A DNA stretch of 64,000 bases, taken from assembly GCA_902606115.1 (NCBI GenBank), contig CACLFM010000001.1:62001-126000 (forward strand), written 5' to 3'. Both the position numbers and the translations under genes were made by a program. Below are positions 21,491 to 31,734 of the stretch, piece after piece. The stretch comes from an uncultured Pelagibacteraceae bacterium. Lineage in GTDB: Bacteria; Pseudomonadota; Alphaproteobacteria; Pelagibacterales; Pelagibacteraceae. Below the pieces are notes generated by a model. It searched no databases, was not told where the DNA came from, and worked only from the letters and a program-made list of their open reading frames with translations. Each line of letters opens with the position of its first letter. Position 1 is the stretch's first letter.

Positions 21491-21516
21491 GAGCTCAATA
21501 TTTAAAGGAGTAATTT

Positions 21517-21810
21517 ATGAAATTTAAACCTCTGCATGATAGAGTTCTCATAGAAGTACTAGATAGTAGTGAAAAAACTGCTGGTGGAATAATAATACCA
21601 GATTCTGCCCAAGAGAAACCCCAAGAAGGAAAAGTAGTGGCTGTTGGGGGTGGTTCTAAAACTGAAGATGGCAAAATAATTCCAATGGACGTTAAAGTTG
21701 GAGATAAAGTTTTGTTTGGTAAATGGTCTGGAACAGAAGTAAAAATAGATGGCAAAGAATACAGCATAATGAAAGAGTCTGACATTATGGGTATCTCAAC
21801 ATCAAAATAA
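21517..21810 (+). CDS. groES: Co-chaperonin GroES
   Basis: Forms the seven-subunit lid of the GroEL chaperonin. The 97-residue product has the typical [13 protein letters not shown] opening, the mobile loop region [15 protein letters not shown] and the [12 protein letters not shown] ending. It follows a heat-shock-type promoter and an optimal ribosome site and leads groEL by 23 bp. Codon use looks more GC-rich than in neighbouring genes, as expected for a highly expressed gene. Confidence 0.98.
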   Translation: MKFKPLHDRVLIEVLDSSEKTAGGIIIPDSAQEKPQEGKVVAVGGGSKTEDGKIIPMDVKVGDKVLFGKWSGTEVKIDGKEYSIMKESDIMGISTSK

Positions 21811-21827
21811 TATTTATTAAGGAGTAA

Positions 21828-23498
<1,671 letters not shown>

Positions 23499-23525
23499 TT
23501 CCTAAAATTTCATTTTAAAAAATTT

Positions 23526-23555
23526 AAAGGGCAGATTTATCTGCCCTTTTTTTTT
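23526..23555 (+). terminator. Rho-independent terminator of groESL
   Basis: A perfect 10-bp inverted repeat, AAAGGGCAGA (23526-23535) and TCTGCCCTTT (23540-23549), flanks a TTTA loop and runs into a T stretch to 23555. The stem has five G-C pairs in a very AT-rich region and lies 27 bp after groEL. It is the clearest intrinsic terminator in the window. It is less likely to serve the convergent PsiE gene, since the A run on that strand precedes the stem in the right direction only weakly and ends over 110 bp away. Confidence 0.93.
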
Positions 23556-23670
23556 ACTTTTTATAAGTTTTTCAATTCATGGAATCTAAAGGTTGTACTT
23601 ACAAATTTATGCAGTTTTTTTCTGATTAACCACATAACTATAATTTAGTAAATAGCTTGGTTGTATTCAA

Positions 23671-24048
23671 TTATTTTCTTTTTTTAGATAGACCAAGTTT
23701 ATCGCTATGTCTTAGTCTTAATACAACTATCGCAATTGCTATAAATACAATTGCTAAAGACTCGTATAATAGTTGTGAAGCATCCATTTCTTTACCTTGC
23801 AAAATTATAAACCTCGATAGAGCAGTTATTGCGATCAAAAGGGGTAAGGTTATACTTATTGATTGTTCGTCCCAAAAAACTCGTACCATAGCCAAGACCT
23901 CTAAATATAAAAACATTAATAGTAAATCTGCTAAAGTAACAGTTTGGTTCATAAACATGTTACGTATTTCTAACAAGACTGCTAAAACTGTGCATATAAG
24001 TATAACGGCAAGTAAAATAAGCTGAATATTTTTTACTAAATCTTTCAT
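23671..24048 (-). CDS. PsiE-domain membrane protein
   Basis: A 125-residue protein with four hydrophobic helices (about 9-28, 36-57, 66-83 and 93-111). The LYLEVLAMVRVFWDEQ segment after helix 2 and PLLIAITALSRFII are characteristic of the PsiE (phosphate-starvation-inducible E) fold, a poorly understood family. A phosphate link cannot be inferred here because no Pho box was recognised. It is the third of three short minus-strand membrane-protein genes. The gap from 23556 to 23670 before it holds nothing recognisable. Confidence 0.75.
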   Translation of the reverse strand: MKDLVKNIQLILLAVILICTVLAVLLEIRNMFMNQTVTLADLLLMFLYLEVLAMVRVFWDEQSISITLPLLIAITALSRFIILQGKEMDASQLLYESLAIVFIAIAIVVLRLRHSDKLGLSKKRK

Positions 24049-24088
24049 ACTAATAATTTAATTGATTCTCTAATAAATAAGAAGCTAT

Positions 24089-24544
24089 TTATTTCTTATC
24101 CTTTTGTGTAAAAGGTAACCATTTTTCAAATGCTGACTTATCAGGTCCATCATACTTTATTCCATAGGAATTTGTTTTAGTTAGGACCTCAATTCCTTTA
24201 GAAAAAATAAAGATAAACATTAAAATAAATACTATTGCCATAATTTTAAAAGGGTTGAAATTTTTAGTCTTAAAGACACTCACTGATTGCGCTTCAGCAT
24301 TATGAAATTGTTTAAAAGTATAATAGACAGCAAAAATTATACCAGCATGAGCTAAAAAAACACCAGCCCATCCAAATATAAAAGTGGTGTATGAGAATAT
24401 ATATAAACTAAACACTACAGACCAAATAAAACTTAAAACTAACAAAATTTGTAATCTAACAGTTTTTGGAAGTGCTCTTAAATCATTTTTACTATCATCA
24501 AATAGTATATTTGCAGAATCAATCATGAATCTTTTAATAGACAT
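24089..24544 (-). CDS. Hypothetical membrane protein, 151 residues
   Basis: I do not recognise this family. The protein starts with a 25-residue charged, soluble stretch, then shows three hydrophobic helices (about 31-52, 55-77 and 100-118) and a polar C-terminal tail ending in KDKK. It lies between the YczE-like and PsiE genes with 30-40 bp gaps, all on the minus strand. A position between two recognisable membrane-protein genes with no competing frame supports it as real. No catalytic motif is seen. Confidence 0.68.
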   Translation of the reverse strand: MSIKRFMIDSANILFDDSKNDLRALPKTVRLQILLVLSFIWSVVFSLYIFSYTTFIFGWAGVFLAHAGIIFAVYYTFKQFHNAEAQSVSVFKTKNFNPFKIMAIVFILMFIFIFSKGIEVLTKTNSYGIKYDGPDKSAFEKWLPFTQKDKK

Positions 24545-24574
24545 AGCTCTATTTAAATATTTTATACAAAAAAA

Positions 24575-25222
24575 TCAATTAAAGAATTTTTCCACTATAT
24601 GTAATCCTAAAGCTACAGCAGGACCTATACCGAAAGCAAAAAATAATGTGCCAATCCCTACAGTGCCACCTAAATACCATCCTATCGAAACAACTAAAAT
24701 TTCTAAAAACGCCCTTACTGACGCGATTGGTAAATTGGTTTTTCTTTGTAAACCTGTCATAAGGCCATCTCTTGGTCCGGGTCCTAAGTTAGCAATCAAA
24801 TAAAAACCAGTTCCTAAGCCTACTAATAGAACTGAAACTATAGCTAATAATAATTTATTAAAATATATTTCTGGAGTAGGTACAAAAATTATACATAGAT
24901 CGATCATGGCAGCAATGATTAAAATATTAAAAAGTGTTCCTAAGCCAGGTTTTTGGCTAAGGAAAATCCATAAAAATAAAACAGAAACGCTCACCATAAA
25001 AGTAACTAGGCCCACAGATATGTTGGTATTAAGAGATATACCTTGAGCTAAGACACTCCATGGAGACGCACCTGTAAATGAAACTATGAGCAAACCTTCA
25101 CCTGCACCAAATAAAATTAGTCCAAAAACTAAAAAAAAAAGAGTTATTAATTTTGGTTTTAAGTTAAAAGGGTTTTTAGAACTCCATGATTTTTTTGGAA
25201 TTTTTTTTATAGTTAAAAACAT
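24575..25222 (-). CDS. YczE/YitT-type integral membrane protein
   Basis: A 215-residue protein with about five hydrophobic helices. Two features recall the YczE family: the early GLLIVSFTGASPWSVL block and the central NLGPGPRDGLMTGL motif. Members include a Bacillus protein linked to lipopeptide production, but no general function is known. It is the first of three membrane-protein genes on the minus strand and is divergent from the DUF6134 gene across a 34-bp gap. Confidence 0.76.
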   Translation of the reverse strand: MFLTIKKIPKKSWSSKNPFNLKPKLITLFFLVFGLILFGAGEGLLIVSFTGASPWSVLAQGISLNTNISVGLVTFMVSVSVLFLWIFLSQKPGLGTLFNILIIAAMIDLCIIFVPTPEIYFNKLLLAIVSVLLVGLGTGFYLIANLGPGPRDGLMTGLQRKTNLPIASVRAFLEILVVSIGWYLGGTVGIGTLFFAFGIGPAVALGLHIVEKFFN

Positions 25223-25256
25223 AATTAATTATTAGAATGCATCTTTTAATTTTAAA

Positions 25257-25958
25257 ATGAAAAATATTATTACACCAATATTTATTATCATAATAATAGT
25301 TTTTTTCCCTCTTAAATCTTTTAGTCATGTAGAGCATTACAAAAACGTTGAGAAATTTATTATGGAAATATTTAAAGATGGAAAAAGAATAGGTTTTAAT
25401 AATTATACTTTTTCTAGAAATGGTAAAAATCTAATAATAGAAAACAAGACAGCGTTCACCGTTTCAATTTTAGGATTGAATGCTTTTTCAATCAAAGGGT
25501 CTAGTAAAGAGACTTACAAAAATAATAAACTTATTAGTTTTAAATCAGATAGTATTCAAAATAAAAAAGTAAAGTTTGTAAATTTGTATTTAGATAAAGC
25601 TAAAGAGCATTATTTTATTAAAGGATCTTCTTATACTGGTAAAGCTGACTTGGGTATTGTGATTGGTAGTTGGTGGAATCATAGAGTAATACAATCAGAA
25701 AAAAATATAAGTCCAATTTCTGGAAGTATAAACAAACAAACTATAAATTTTATTAAAAGAGAAAAGATAAATTTGTATGGAAAAGACTATGACACTAAAC
25801 ATTTTGTAATTATTTTAAATAGATTAAATAAAGATGACGTTAAAGAACGTAGATACGATGTCTGGTTAGATACAACTACTAATCATATATTAAAAGTGAA
25901 CTACTCAAAGTATGGATTGTGGGAATATAAATTAAAACAGGTTATTTATTCAAAATAA
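25257..25958 (+). CDS. DUF6134-like exported protein
   Basis: A 233-residue protein with an N-terminal signal (a run of Ile then FFPLKSFS, cleavage near 23). The rest is rich in predicted beta strands with the pattern FKDGKRIGFNNYTFSRNGKNLIIENKTAF, SSKETYKNNKLISFKSDS, and a YDVWLDTTTNHILKVNY ending. This arrangement fits the DUF6134 family of exported beta-rich proteins, whose function is not known. It is a single-gene unit; its 3' end is 4 bp from the convergent coiled-coil gene. Confidence 0.7.
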   Translation: MKNIITPIFIIIIIVFFPLKSFSHVEHYKNVEKFIMEIFKDGKRIGFNNYTFSRNGKNLIIENKTAFTVSILGLNAFSIKGSSKETYKNNKLISFKSDSIQNKKVKFVNLYLDKAKEHYFIKGSSYTGKADLGIVIGSWWNHRVIQSEKNISPISGSINKQTINFIKREKINLYGKDYDTKHFVIILNRLNKDDVKERRYDVWLDTTTNHILKVNYSKYGLWEYKLKQVIYSK

Positions 25959-25962
25959 TTTT

Positions 25963-26937
25963 TTAATTTGTTTTGACTCTCTCTCTTGAGATAAGCTGAG
26001 TAAGCGAATCCACCATTAAGTCTGATGCTTTAAAAATATCATTAGATTTAAATTCATGGGAATGATTTTTTTCTGGATTACACTTATCTTCGATTACTAT
26101 ATTTCCATCTAATGAGTTATCTTGAATATAAATCAGAATTAACCATTCTTCATCTTTGGAATCATCTTTCTTAATAAAAATTTCTCCAGTTTCGAACCTT
26201 CTATCTATGCATCTGAAAATAGACATTTCTCTTGTTAAATGTCTTTTATTTAATTGAAACACTAGACTACTAGCGCTTCTATAAAAACTTTCTAATGAAT
26301 TTTCAATTTTTTGTCTTGATAATATATATTCATGCTCTTTTTGTAACAAGGCATCTCTATCATCTTTATCGGAAGTTTTTATTCCTAGTGCTTCTACCCT
26401 CTCTCTGATTTTTTGATCTCTAATTAGTCTATATTTTTGTTTAAGTTGATCTATTCTTTCTTGTAAGCCTGCATAATCTTCTCTTTGCTCTTTAAGAGAA
26501 ATTTTTTCTAATTTCTCTAATTCTTTTATTTCTCTAACTCTAAATCTCTCAATCTGTTTTTGTAATTTTATTTCCTCTAAAAATTTTTTCTGTCTTTCAG
26601 ATTGTTCTTGTCTAAGAATTGCCTGTTCTTTTCTTAAGAAATTTTTTAAATCTTTAGATCTTTGTTTTTCAAGAACAATTTCTTCTTTTAGTTGCTTTTG
26701 TTTGAGCTTTAATTGTAAATTTGCCTTTTCTAATTGCTCTTTTTTTTCTTTTTGTTTGATTTTTTGCTCTTCTTCATACGCTTCTATCTTTAATCTTTGC
26801 TTTTCTTCCTTAATCAATAACTTGTAATGGTCGATCTTACTATCAATTAAATCAAAGAAACTTTTTATTTTTTCTTCTAGATTTATCCGAAAATTATTTT
26901 TTATATTGATTTTTATATTTTCTTGAAATCTCAACAA
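25963..26937 (-). CDS. Coiled-coil protein, unknown family, start uncertain
   Basis: I do not recognise this protein. From the TTG at 26937 it has 324 residues: a strongly charged, Lys/Glu/Gln-rich coiled coil over about 20-175, then a C-terminal domain of about 120 residues. That domain (RHLTREMSIFRCIDRRF, EWLILIYIQDNS) looks folded. There is no ATG near the beginning. The same frame stays open upstream for 59 more codons to 27114, giving a Lys-rich stretch, but with no ATG or GTG there either. A non-standard start such as ATT at 27109-27111 or the TTG pair at 26932-26937 is therefore possible. No ribosome-binding site was evident at either place. Confidence 0.68.
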   Translation of the reverse strand: MLRFQENIKINIKNNFRINLEEKIKSFFDLIDSKIDHYKLLIKEEKQRLKIEAYEEEQKIKQKEKKEQLEKANLQLKLKQKQLKEEIVLEKQRSKDLKNFLRKEQAILRQEQSERQKKFLEEIKLQKQIERFRVREIKELEKLEKISLKEQREDYAGLQERIDQLKQKYRLIRDQKIRERVEALGIKTSDKDDRDALLQKEHEYILSRQKIENSLESFYRSASSLVFQLNKRHLTREMSIFRCIDRRFETGEIFIKKDDSKDEEWLILIYIQDNSLDGNIVIEDKCNPEKNHSHEFKSNDIFKASDLMVDSLTQLISRERVKTN

Positions 26938-27250
26938 ATTTACAAGAAGATGATTTCTTTTAACTATTTTTTTTTTTACAATTTTTCTTTTATTTAAATT
27001 ATTTTTTTTACTTCCTTTATTTTTTATTTTTTTTTTGTTTCGACTTCTTTTTAATTTTTTATTTATAGTTTTTTTGGATTTTTTAGTTTTTTTTATTTTT
27101 TTTTTTTTAATTAGCTAGAAATGTTGATTTATCAGCAAATAACTAATAAATATAGTAACTTGTAATTAAAAATTTTTTATTTTTCTCAATTATATTTAAA
27201 ATAAAAGCTTTTAGTTAATCAATTATTCAATTTCACAACCTGAAAGATAC
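26938..27250 (-). other. Low-complexity gap with open Lys-rich frame
   Basis: This 313-base stretch has no independent gene. Its left part (26938-27114) is dominated by T runs, including 13 T at 27096-27108, and read on the minus strand it stays in frame with the coiled-coil gene as a Lys-rich peptide ended by a TAG at 27115-27117. The rest (27118-27250) is plain AT-rich sequence between that frame and the DapA-family stop, with no clear hairpin or tRNA. Confidence 0.5.
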
Positions 27251-28135
27251 TTAGGCTGCAGCATTTGTGTCCTCTGAAAATTCTAATTCTTTGAGATTAT
27301 TAAATAAAATTTTTTCATCGGCCTGATCCAATAATGACAAGGTAGGTAGAACGTTAGCAAAATCATTATTTTTTGCCTTTAAAAAAGAATGTAAGCCAGA
27401 AATTAAATCGAATTGATCAAAAGTTTTTCTAACTTCACACAGTTTATCATTTACAGTCTGTGGTTTGTTATTAAAAAAATCATCATAAACTTTTCTAGAT
27501 AGTTTTGCAGTCACATTGCAAGTTGCTGTTATAATTCCAGAACATCCAATTTTTAAACCAGATAATAATTTTAATTCAGAACCTGGAAGAATTGAAAAGT
27601 TTTTAATTTTAAGATCTTGATATAAATTATAAGAGCTATCTTTAACACCTACAATATTTTTTGGAAAACTTTTAACTAATTCTTTTACACATTCTATAGA
27701 AAATTTATATCCACATAGTTTTTCAAAATTATACAGTATTATTTTAGACTCTGGGACAGAGTGAATTAACTTTGTATAATAGTTAATTACTTCTTTATCT
27801 CCATACTTGTAATATGCAGGAGGCATTACTAAAAATTTTTTAAAACCTAAATTAATTGAAATTTTCATTAGGTTTATAGTGTCCAATAAAGAATTTAATC
27901 CACAACCTATAATGAAGTTATCTTTTTTTTTATTCTTACTTAAATATGTAACCATTTGAATTTTTTCCGCTAGAGAAATGAGTTGTGCTTGGCCAGTACT
28001 TCCAAAGATAATTACGCCATGGCAACCATCTTTAATAATCTTTTCACAATGATTTGAAGTTTTTTCAATATTTAATGACATATCGTCATTAAGTATTGAA
28101 ACTGATGCCGCATAAATGCCTTTAATTTCAATCAT
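27251..28135 (-). CDS. Dihydrodipicolinate synthase/N-acetylneuraminate lyase family aldolase
   Basis: A class I aldolase of the DapA/NanA superfamily with 294 residues. It has the pyruvate-binding GSTGQ at 45-49 (usually G-T/S-T-G-E), the Tyr135 of ILYNFEK and the Schiff-base Lys165 in GVKDSS. The GSTGQ variant and lone position, away from other lysine genes, suggest a catabolic aldolase rather than the lysine-pathway DapA. The substrate cannot be assigned. It is divergent from the GT9 gene across 49 bp. Confidence 0.83.
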   Translation of the reverse strand: MIEIKGIYAASVSILNDDMSLNIEKTSNHCEKIIKDGCHGVIIFGSTGQAQLISLAEKIQMVTYLSKNKKKDNFIIGCGLNSLLDTINLMKISINLGFKKFLVMPPAYYKYGDKEVINYYTKLIHSVPESKIILYNFEKLCGYKFSIECVKELVKSFPKNIVGVKDSSYNLYQDLKIKNFSILPGSELKLLSGLKIGCSGIITATCNVTAKLSRKVYDDFFNNKPQTVNDKLCEVRKTFDQFDLISGLHSFLKAKNNDFANVLPTLSLLDQADEKILFNNLKELEFSEDTNAAA

Positions 28136-28184
28136 AAAATAAGCTTATCGTTAAAAAATAATTAGTAAAGGTATTAGTCAATTA

Positions 28185-29141
28185 ATGAAAATATTAATTT
28201 TACAAAATAGAGTGGGTATTGGAGACATGATAATGTTTCTTCCATTTATTGAAGCAATTTCTAAAAAATACAAAACACCTGTGACTATTTTAGCAAAAAA
28301 AAATACAAAAGTTGAAATGTATTTTAGCAACAAGGCAGTCGTTGAAGAAATCATTTATCTTGAAAGAGAAGTTAATAAAAAACACTCGGGTTTAATAGGA
28401 TTTTTCAGATTAATTAATGAATTAAAATTTAAAAAATTTGATAAGGTTTTCATTTTTAATTCGTCCTTGAGATACTTCCTAATTTCTAAACTTTCAGGCA
28501 TAAAAGAAGTTTTTCACTACCCTTTGTTTAAAAAAAAAAACCAACAGATTATAGAAACTGCAAAAGAGTTTATTCTCAAAACAATTGGCGAAGATATTGA
28601 AAGCACACCAATAATCTTTTTAAAAAATCAGGATATTATAAAAGCTAAAAAAGATCACTCTATTGAAAAAAATATCACTAATGTAATACTTGGTATTGGT
28701 GGTTCAGGCAAAACAAAAAGAGTTCCAGCTTCAATATTCAAAAGTTTTATGGGCAAGGTATTAAATAAATTTAATTGTAGATTTTTTTTAATGACAGGAA
28801 ATAACATCGATGAGTTAAAAATTATGCATGAAATAATAGAAAGTGAATATAAAAAATATTGTACTCCATTAAATAATTTTACAATTAAGGAAATTTTGCC
28901 GATCATTCCTAATTGTCAAATAGCAATTTGTAATGACTCAAGTTTTAGTCATTTATCTGCTGGTCTTGGTATAAAGACGATAGTGTTAATGGTAGATACG
29001 CCTTTAATATATGGAAGCTATAATAAAAATATGTATCCTATTCTTCCAGAGGGAGAGGATAAAGTAACTCATGATACTTTAGGTAAAGACAAAATTAACC
29101 CTGAAGAAATTTACAATAAGTTTGAAAAATTATTAGGATAG
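28185..29141 (+). CDS. Glycosyltransferase family 9 (heptosyltransferase-like)
   Basis: A 318-residue GT-B glycosyltransferase resembling LPS heptosyltransferases. It opens with MKILILQNRVGIGDMIMFLP, the typical GDxI...P segment, and has the C-terminal donor-site block ICNDSSFSHLSAGLGIKTI, in which ND..... H..A..G matches the ADP-heptose site. It probably acts on LPS core sugars. It is alone on the plus strand, and its 3' end overlaps a convergent J-domain gene by 9 bp. The sugar transferred is not certain. Confidence 0.83.
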   Translation: MKILILQNRVGIGDMIMFLPFIEAISKKYKTPVTILAKKNTKVEMYFSNKAVVEEIIYLEREVNKKHSGLIGFFRLINELKFKKFDKVFIFNSSLRYFLISKLSGIKEVFHYPLFKKKNQQIIETAKEFILKTIGEDIESTPIIFLKNQDIIKAKKDHSIEKNITNVILGIGGSGKTKRVPASIFKSFMGKVLNKFNCRFFLMTGNNIDELKIMHEIIESEYKKYCTPLNNFTIKEILPIIPNCQIAICNDSSFSHLSAGLGIKTIVLMVDTPLIYGSYNKNMYPILPEGEDKVTHDTLGKDKINPEEIYNKFEKLLG

Positions 29142-29639
29142 ATTCTTTAGAACTGTATCCTTTGCCTGGTTTACTATTGATGCAAGGGTAGTTAGTTCCG
29201 GACTTACATCTGGATGTATTCTTTTCATAATTATTTTATAAGATTTTTGAACATCGTCTTTTGTATATTTTTTGTTTGGATCTAAATTTAAAATTTTATA
29301 AGCTTCATCTAACGGCATACTTTTGCTGTTTGGTTGCTGAAATGCATTAAAATTAAATCGCCCTGAATTTTTAAGAACTTTTAACAATCCCCAGATTCTA
29401 AAAAGCTGTACTAATGACAGTCCAGCTTTTGTTTTTATTATTGGCAATATCATTAACAGAAAAGGCAAAGAAAAGATAAATCTACCTGCAAAAATCATCA
29501 ATAAAGCTAATCCAATTGAGGCAAAAATAATAAACTTTCTAATTAAATTTGATATTTTTTTACTCGATGTTTTCGAAAACCAATTTAATACTAAATATAA
29601 GATGACAAAAATAACTACTGATATTAAAAAAAAATTCAT
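29133..29639 (-). CDS. Membrane-anchored J-domain protein (TIM14-like)
   Basis: A 168-residue protein with two N-terminal hydrophobic helices (about 3-20 and 34-67, the second long or paired) and a C-terminal J domain over about 108-167 with the Hsp70-contacting HPD at 142-144. The architecture, with helices first and a short J domain last, is like mitochondrial TIM14/Pam18 and its alphaproteobacterial relatives. It would recruit DnaK to the inner membrane. It is convergent with the GT9 gene (9-bp overlap) and 13 bp from divergent ptrB. Confidence 0.86.
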   Translation of the reverse strand: MNFFLISVVIFVILYLVLNWFSKTSSKKISNLIRKFIIFASIGLALLMIFAGRFIFSLPFLLMILPIIKTKAGLSLVQLFRIWGLLKVLKNSGRFNFNAFQQPNSKSMPLDEAYKILNLDPNKKYTKDDVQKSYKIIMKRIHPDVSPELTTLASIVNQAKDTVLKNLS

Positions 29640-29652
29640 ATATTAGATTCAA

Positions 29653-31734
29653 ATGAAAATACCACAATTAAGAAAAAAACTGGAGATAAAATCTTGTCAC
29701 AATATTAATTGGGAGGATAATTATAGTTGGGTTCATCAAGAAAATATACTAGAGGTTCTTAAAGATGCAAACAAACTTCTTCCTGAAGTTAGAGAATATT
29801 TGATACAAGAAAATAAATATACTGATTTTCAATTGAAAGATACTTCTCAGATTCAAAAAACATTATTTAAAGAAATTAAAGGCAGAATAAAATTAAATGA
29901 TGAGTCTTTAAAGTATAAAGATAAAAACTATGAATATTGGACCAAAACTACAGTAAACGGAAACTATTCTATTAAGCTTAGAAAGAAAATAGGCACTGAT
30001 CATATTGAAGAGATTTGGAATGGTGATGAAGAGAAAAAAAAGTTAAATACAAATTATTTTGGAATAGGTGATTTAGAGGTAAGTTTTAATGATAAATATC
30101 TAGCATACTCTTTGGATACTAAAGGCTCTGAATACTTTACAATTCATGTTAGAGACATTGAGACTAATACTTTGGTTACAGACAAAATTGAGGATACATC
30201 GGGATCAGTAATGTTTAGTCTTGATGACAAATTCATTTTCTATTCTAAATTAGATGAAAATCACAGACCAAGAAAAATATTTAGACATGAAATTGGAAAA
30301 CCTATCAAAGATGATATTTTAATTTTTGAGGAAAAAACTAAAGCTTTTACTGTTGGTATTGGGCTTACTTCAGACGAAAAATATTATTTGGTTACCAGCT
30401 CCGACCACAATACAACAGAAAAATATTACTTTTCAGTAGATGAGAAAATACCAAAACTTAAACTTATAAGAAAGCGTGAAAAAGGTATAATATATTCTAT
30501 TAATTCGTGGAATAATAATTTTTACATGCATACTAATAAAGATGCAGAAGACTTTAAAATTCTTAAAACGAGAAATATCATTTCTGATCAGTGGGAAGAT
30601 TTTATAAATGCGAAAAATGAGACTTTAATAGGAAGTTTAGTCTTTTTGAATAACTGGATAATAAGGACTGAATTAACCAATGCTTTAGATAAAGTTTTTA
30701 TTAGGAATATTCAAACAAATATAGAAGAAGAATTAATATTTACTGATGAAAAAGTTTATGATCCGAGTGTTTCTTTAAGACAAAAAGATCGTGATACTGA
30801 TGAGATATATATTTCTTACTCTACCCCTAAAACTCAAAATAGAACTTATCTTTACAATATAAAAACCAAGGAAAAAAAATTAGTTAAAGAACAAATTATT
30901 CCATCTGGTCATGAACCAACAGATTACATAGTTGAGAGGTTAGAATGTGAGTCACATGATGGTAGGATTGTGCCTATTACAATAACAAGACATAAAGAAA
31001 CTCCTGTTGATGGTTCTGCTGAATTATTGCTTTATGGATACGGTTCGTATGGCCACTCTATGTCACCTACTTTTTCATCTACTAGATTAAGTTTAATCAA
31101 TAGAAAAATAATCTGGGCGACCGCGCATATTAGAGGTGGTATGGAGAGAGGAATGAAATGGTGGAAAGAAGGAAAACTTTTAAATAAAAAAAATACTTTC
31201 AAAGATTATATTGCATGTGCAAAATTTTTGATTGAAAAAAAATATACTAGTAAAAAGAAGATTATTGGTATGGGAGGATCTGCGGGTGGACTATTAATGG
31301 GGGTAGTCGTAAATGAAGAACCTGATCTATTTTTAGGTGCAATTATGGCTGTGCCTTTTCTAGATAGTCTTACTACTAATTTGGATCATTCACTACCTCT
31401 AACTATTGGAGAGTTTGATGAATTTGGAAATGCTAAAGAAAATAAAAAACATTTCGATTACATATATTCCTACGCCCCTTATAACAATATTAAAAAAGCT
31501 GATTATCCAAATATTTTAATTACAACGAGCTTAAGCGATAACAGAGTTTTATTTGATGAACCTTTAAAATTCACAGCTAAGTTGAGAGATTACAAGACTG
31601 ATAACAATTTGTTATTACTTAAAACTGAAATGGAGGCTGGACATGGAGGCAAATCAGGAAGAGATGGGGCAATTGAGGATATTGCGTTTGACTATGCATT
31701 TATCTTAAAAATTGCTAATAAAACTGATGAATAA
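29653..31734 (+). CDS. ptrB: Oligopeptidase B (S9A serine peptidase)
   Basis: Prolyl-oligopeptidase-family serine peptidase of 693 residues that cuts short peptides, typically after Arg or Lys. It has an N-terminal beta-propeller and a C-terminal alpha/beta-hydrolase. The nucleophile Ser543 lies in GGSAGG, the histidine His664 in EAGHGGKSGR, and the HIRGGMERG block is characteristic of this group. No signal peptide is seen, so it is probably cytoplasmic. Its end overlaps the SET gene start by 8 bp. Confidence 0.93.
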   Translation: MKIPQLRKKLEIKSCHNINWEDNYSWVHQENILEVLKDANKLLPEVREYLIQENKYTDFQLKDTSQIQKTLFKEIKGRIKLNDESLKYKDKNYEYWTKTTVNGNYSIKLRKKIGTDHIEEIWNGDEEKKKLNTNYFGIGDLEVSFNDKYLAYSLDTKGSEYFTIHVRDIETNTLVTDKIEDTSGSVMFSLDDKFIFYSKLDENHRPRKIFRHEIGKPIKDDILIFEEKTKAFTVGIGLTSDEKYYLVTSSDHNTTEKYYFSVDEKIPKLKLIRKREKGIIYSINSWNNNFYMHTNKDAEDFKILKTRNIISDQWEDFINAKNETLIGSLVFLNNWIIRTELTNALDKVFIRNIQTNIEEELIFTDEKVYDPSVSLRQKDRDTDEIYISYSTPKTQNRTYLYNIKTKEKKLVKEQIIPSGHEPTDYIVERLECESHDGRIVPITITRHKETPVDGSAELLLYGYGSYGHSMSPTFSSTRLSLINRKIIWATAHIRGGMERGMKWWKEGKLLNKKNTFKDYIACAKFLIEKKYTSKKKIIGMGGSAGGLLMGVVVNEEPDLFLGAIMAVPFLDSLTTNLDHSLPLTIGEFDEFGNAKENKKHFDYIYSYAPYNNIKKADYPNILITTSLSDNRVLFDEPLKFTAKLRDYKTDNNLLLLKTEMEAGHGGKSGRDGAIEDIAFDYAFILKIANKTDE

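Noticed and set aside
23579-23629. A 16-codon plus-strand frame (starting MESKGCTYKF) after the groEL terminator
   Set aside because: Too short, no ribosome site, and downstream of a strong terminator; coding cannot be supported.
27096-27108. Run of 13 T considered as a terminator
   Set aside because: There is no stem before it on either strand, and on the minus strand it lies in an open frame joined to the coiled-coil gene.
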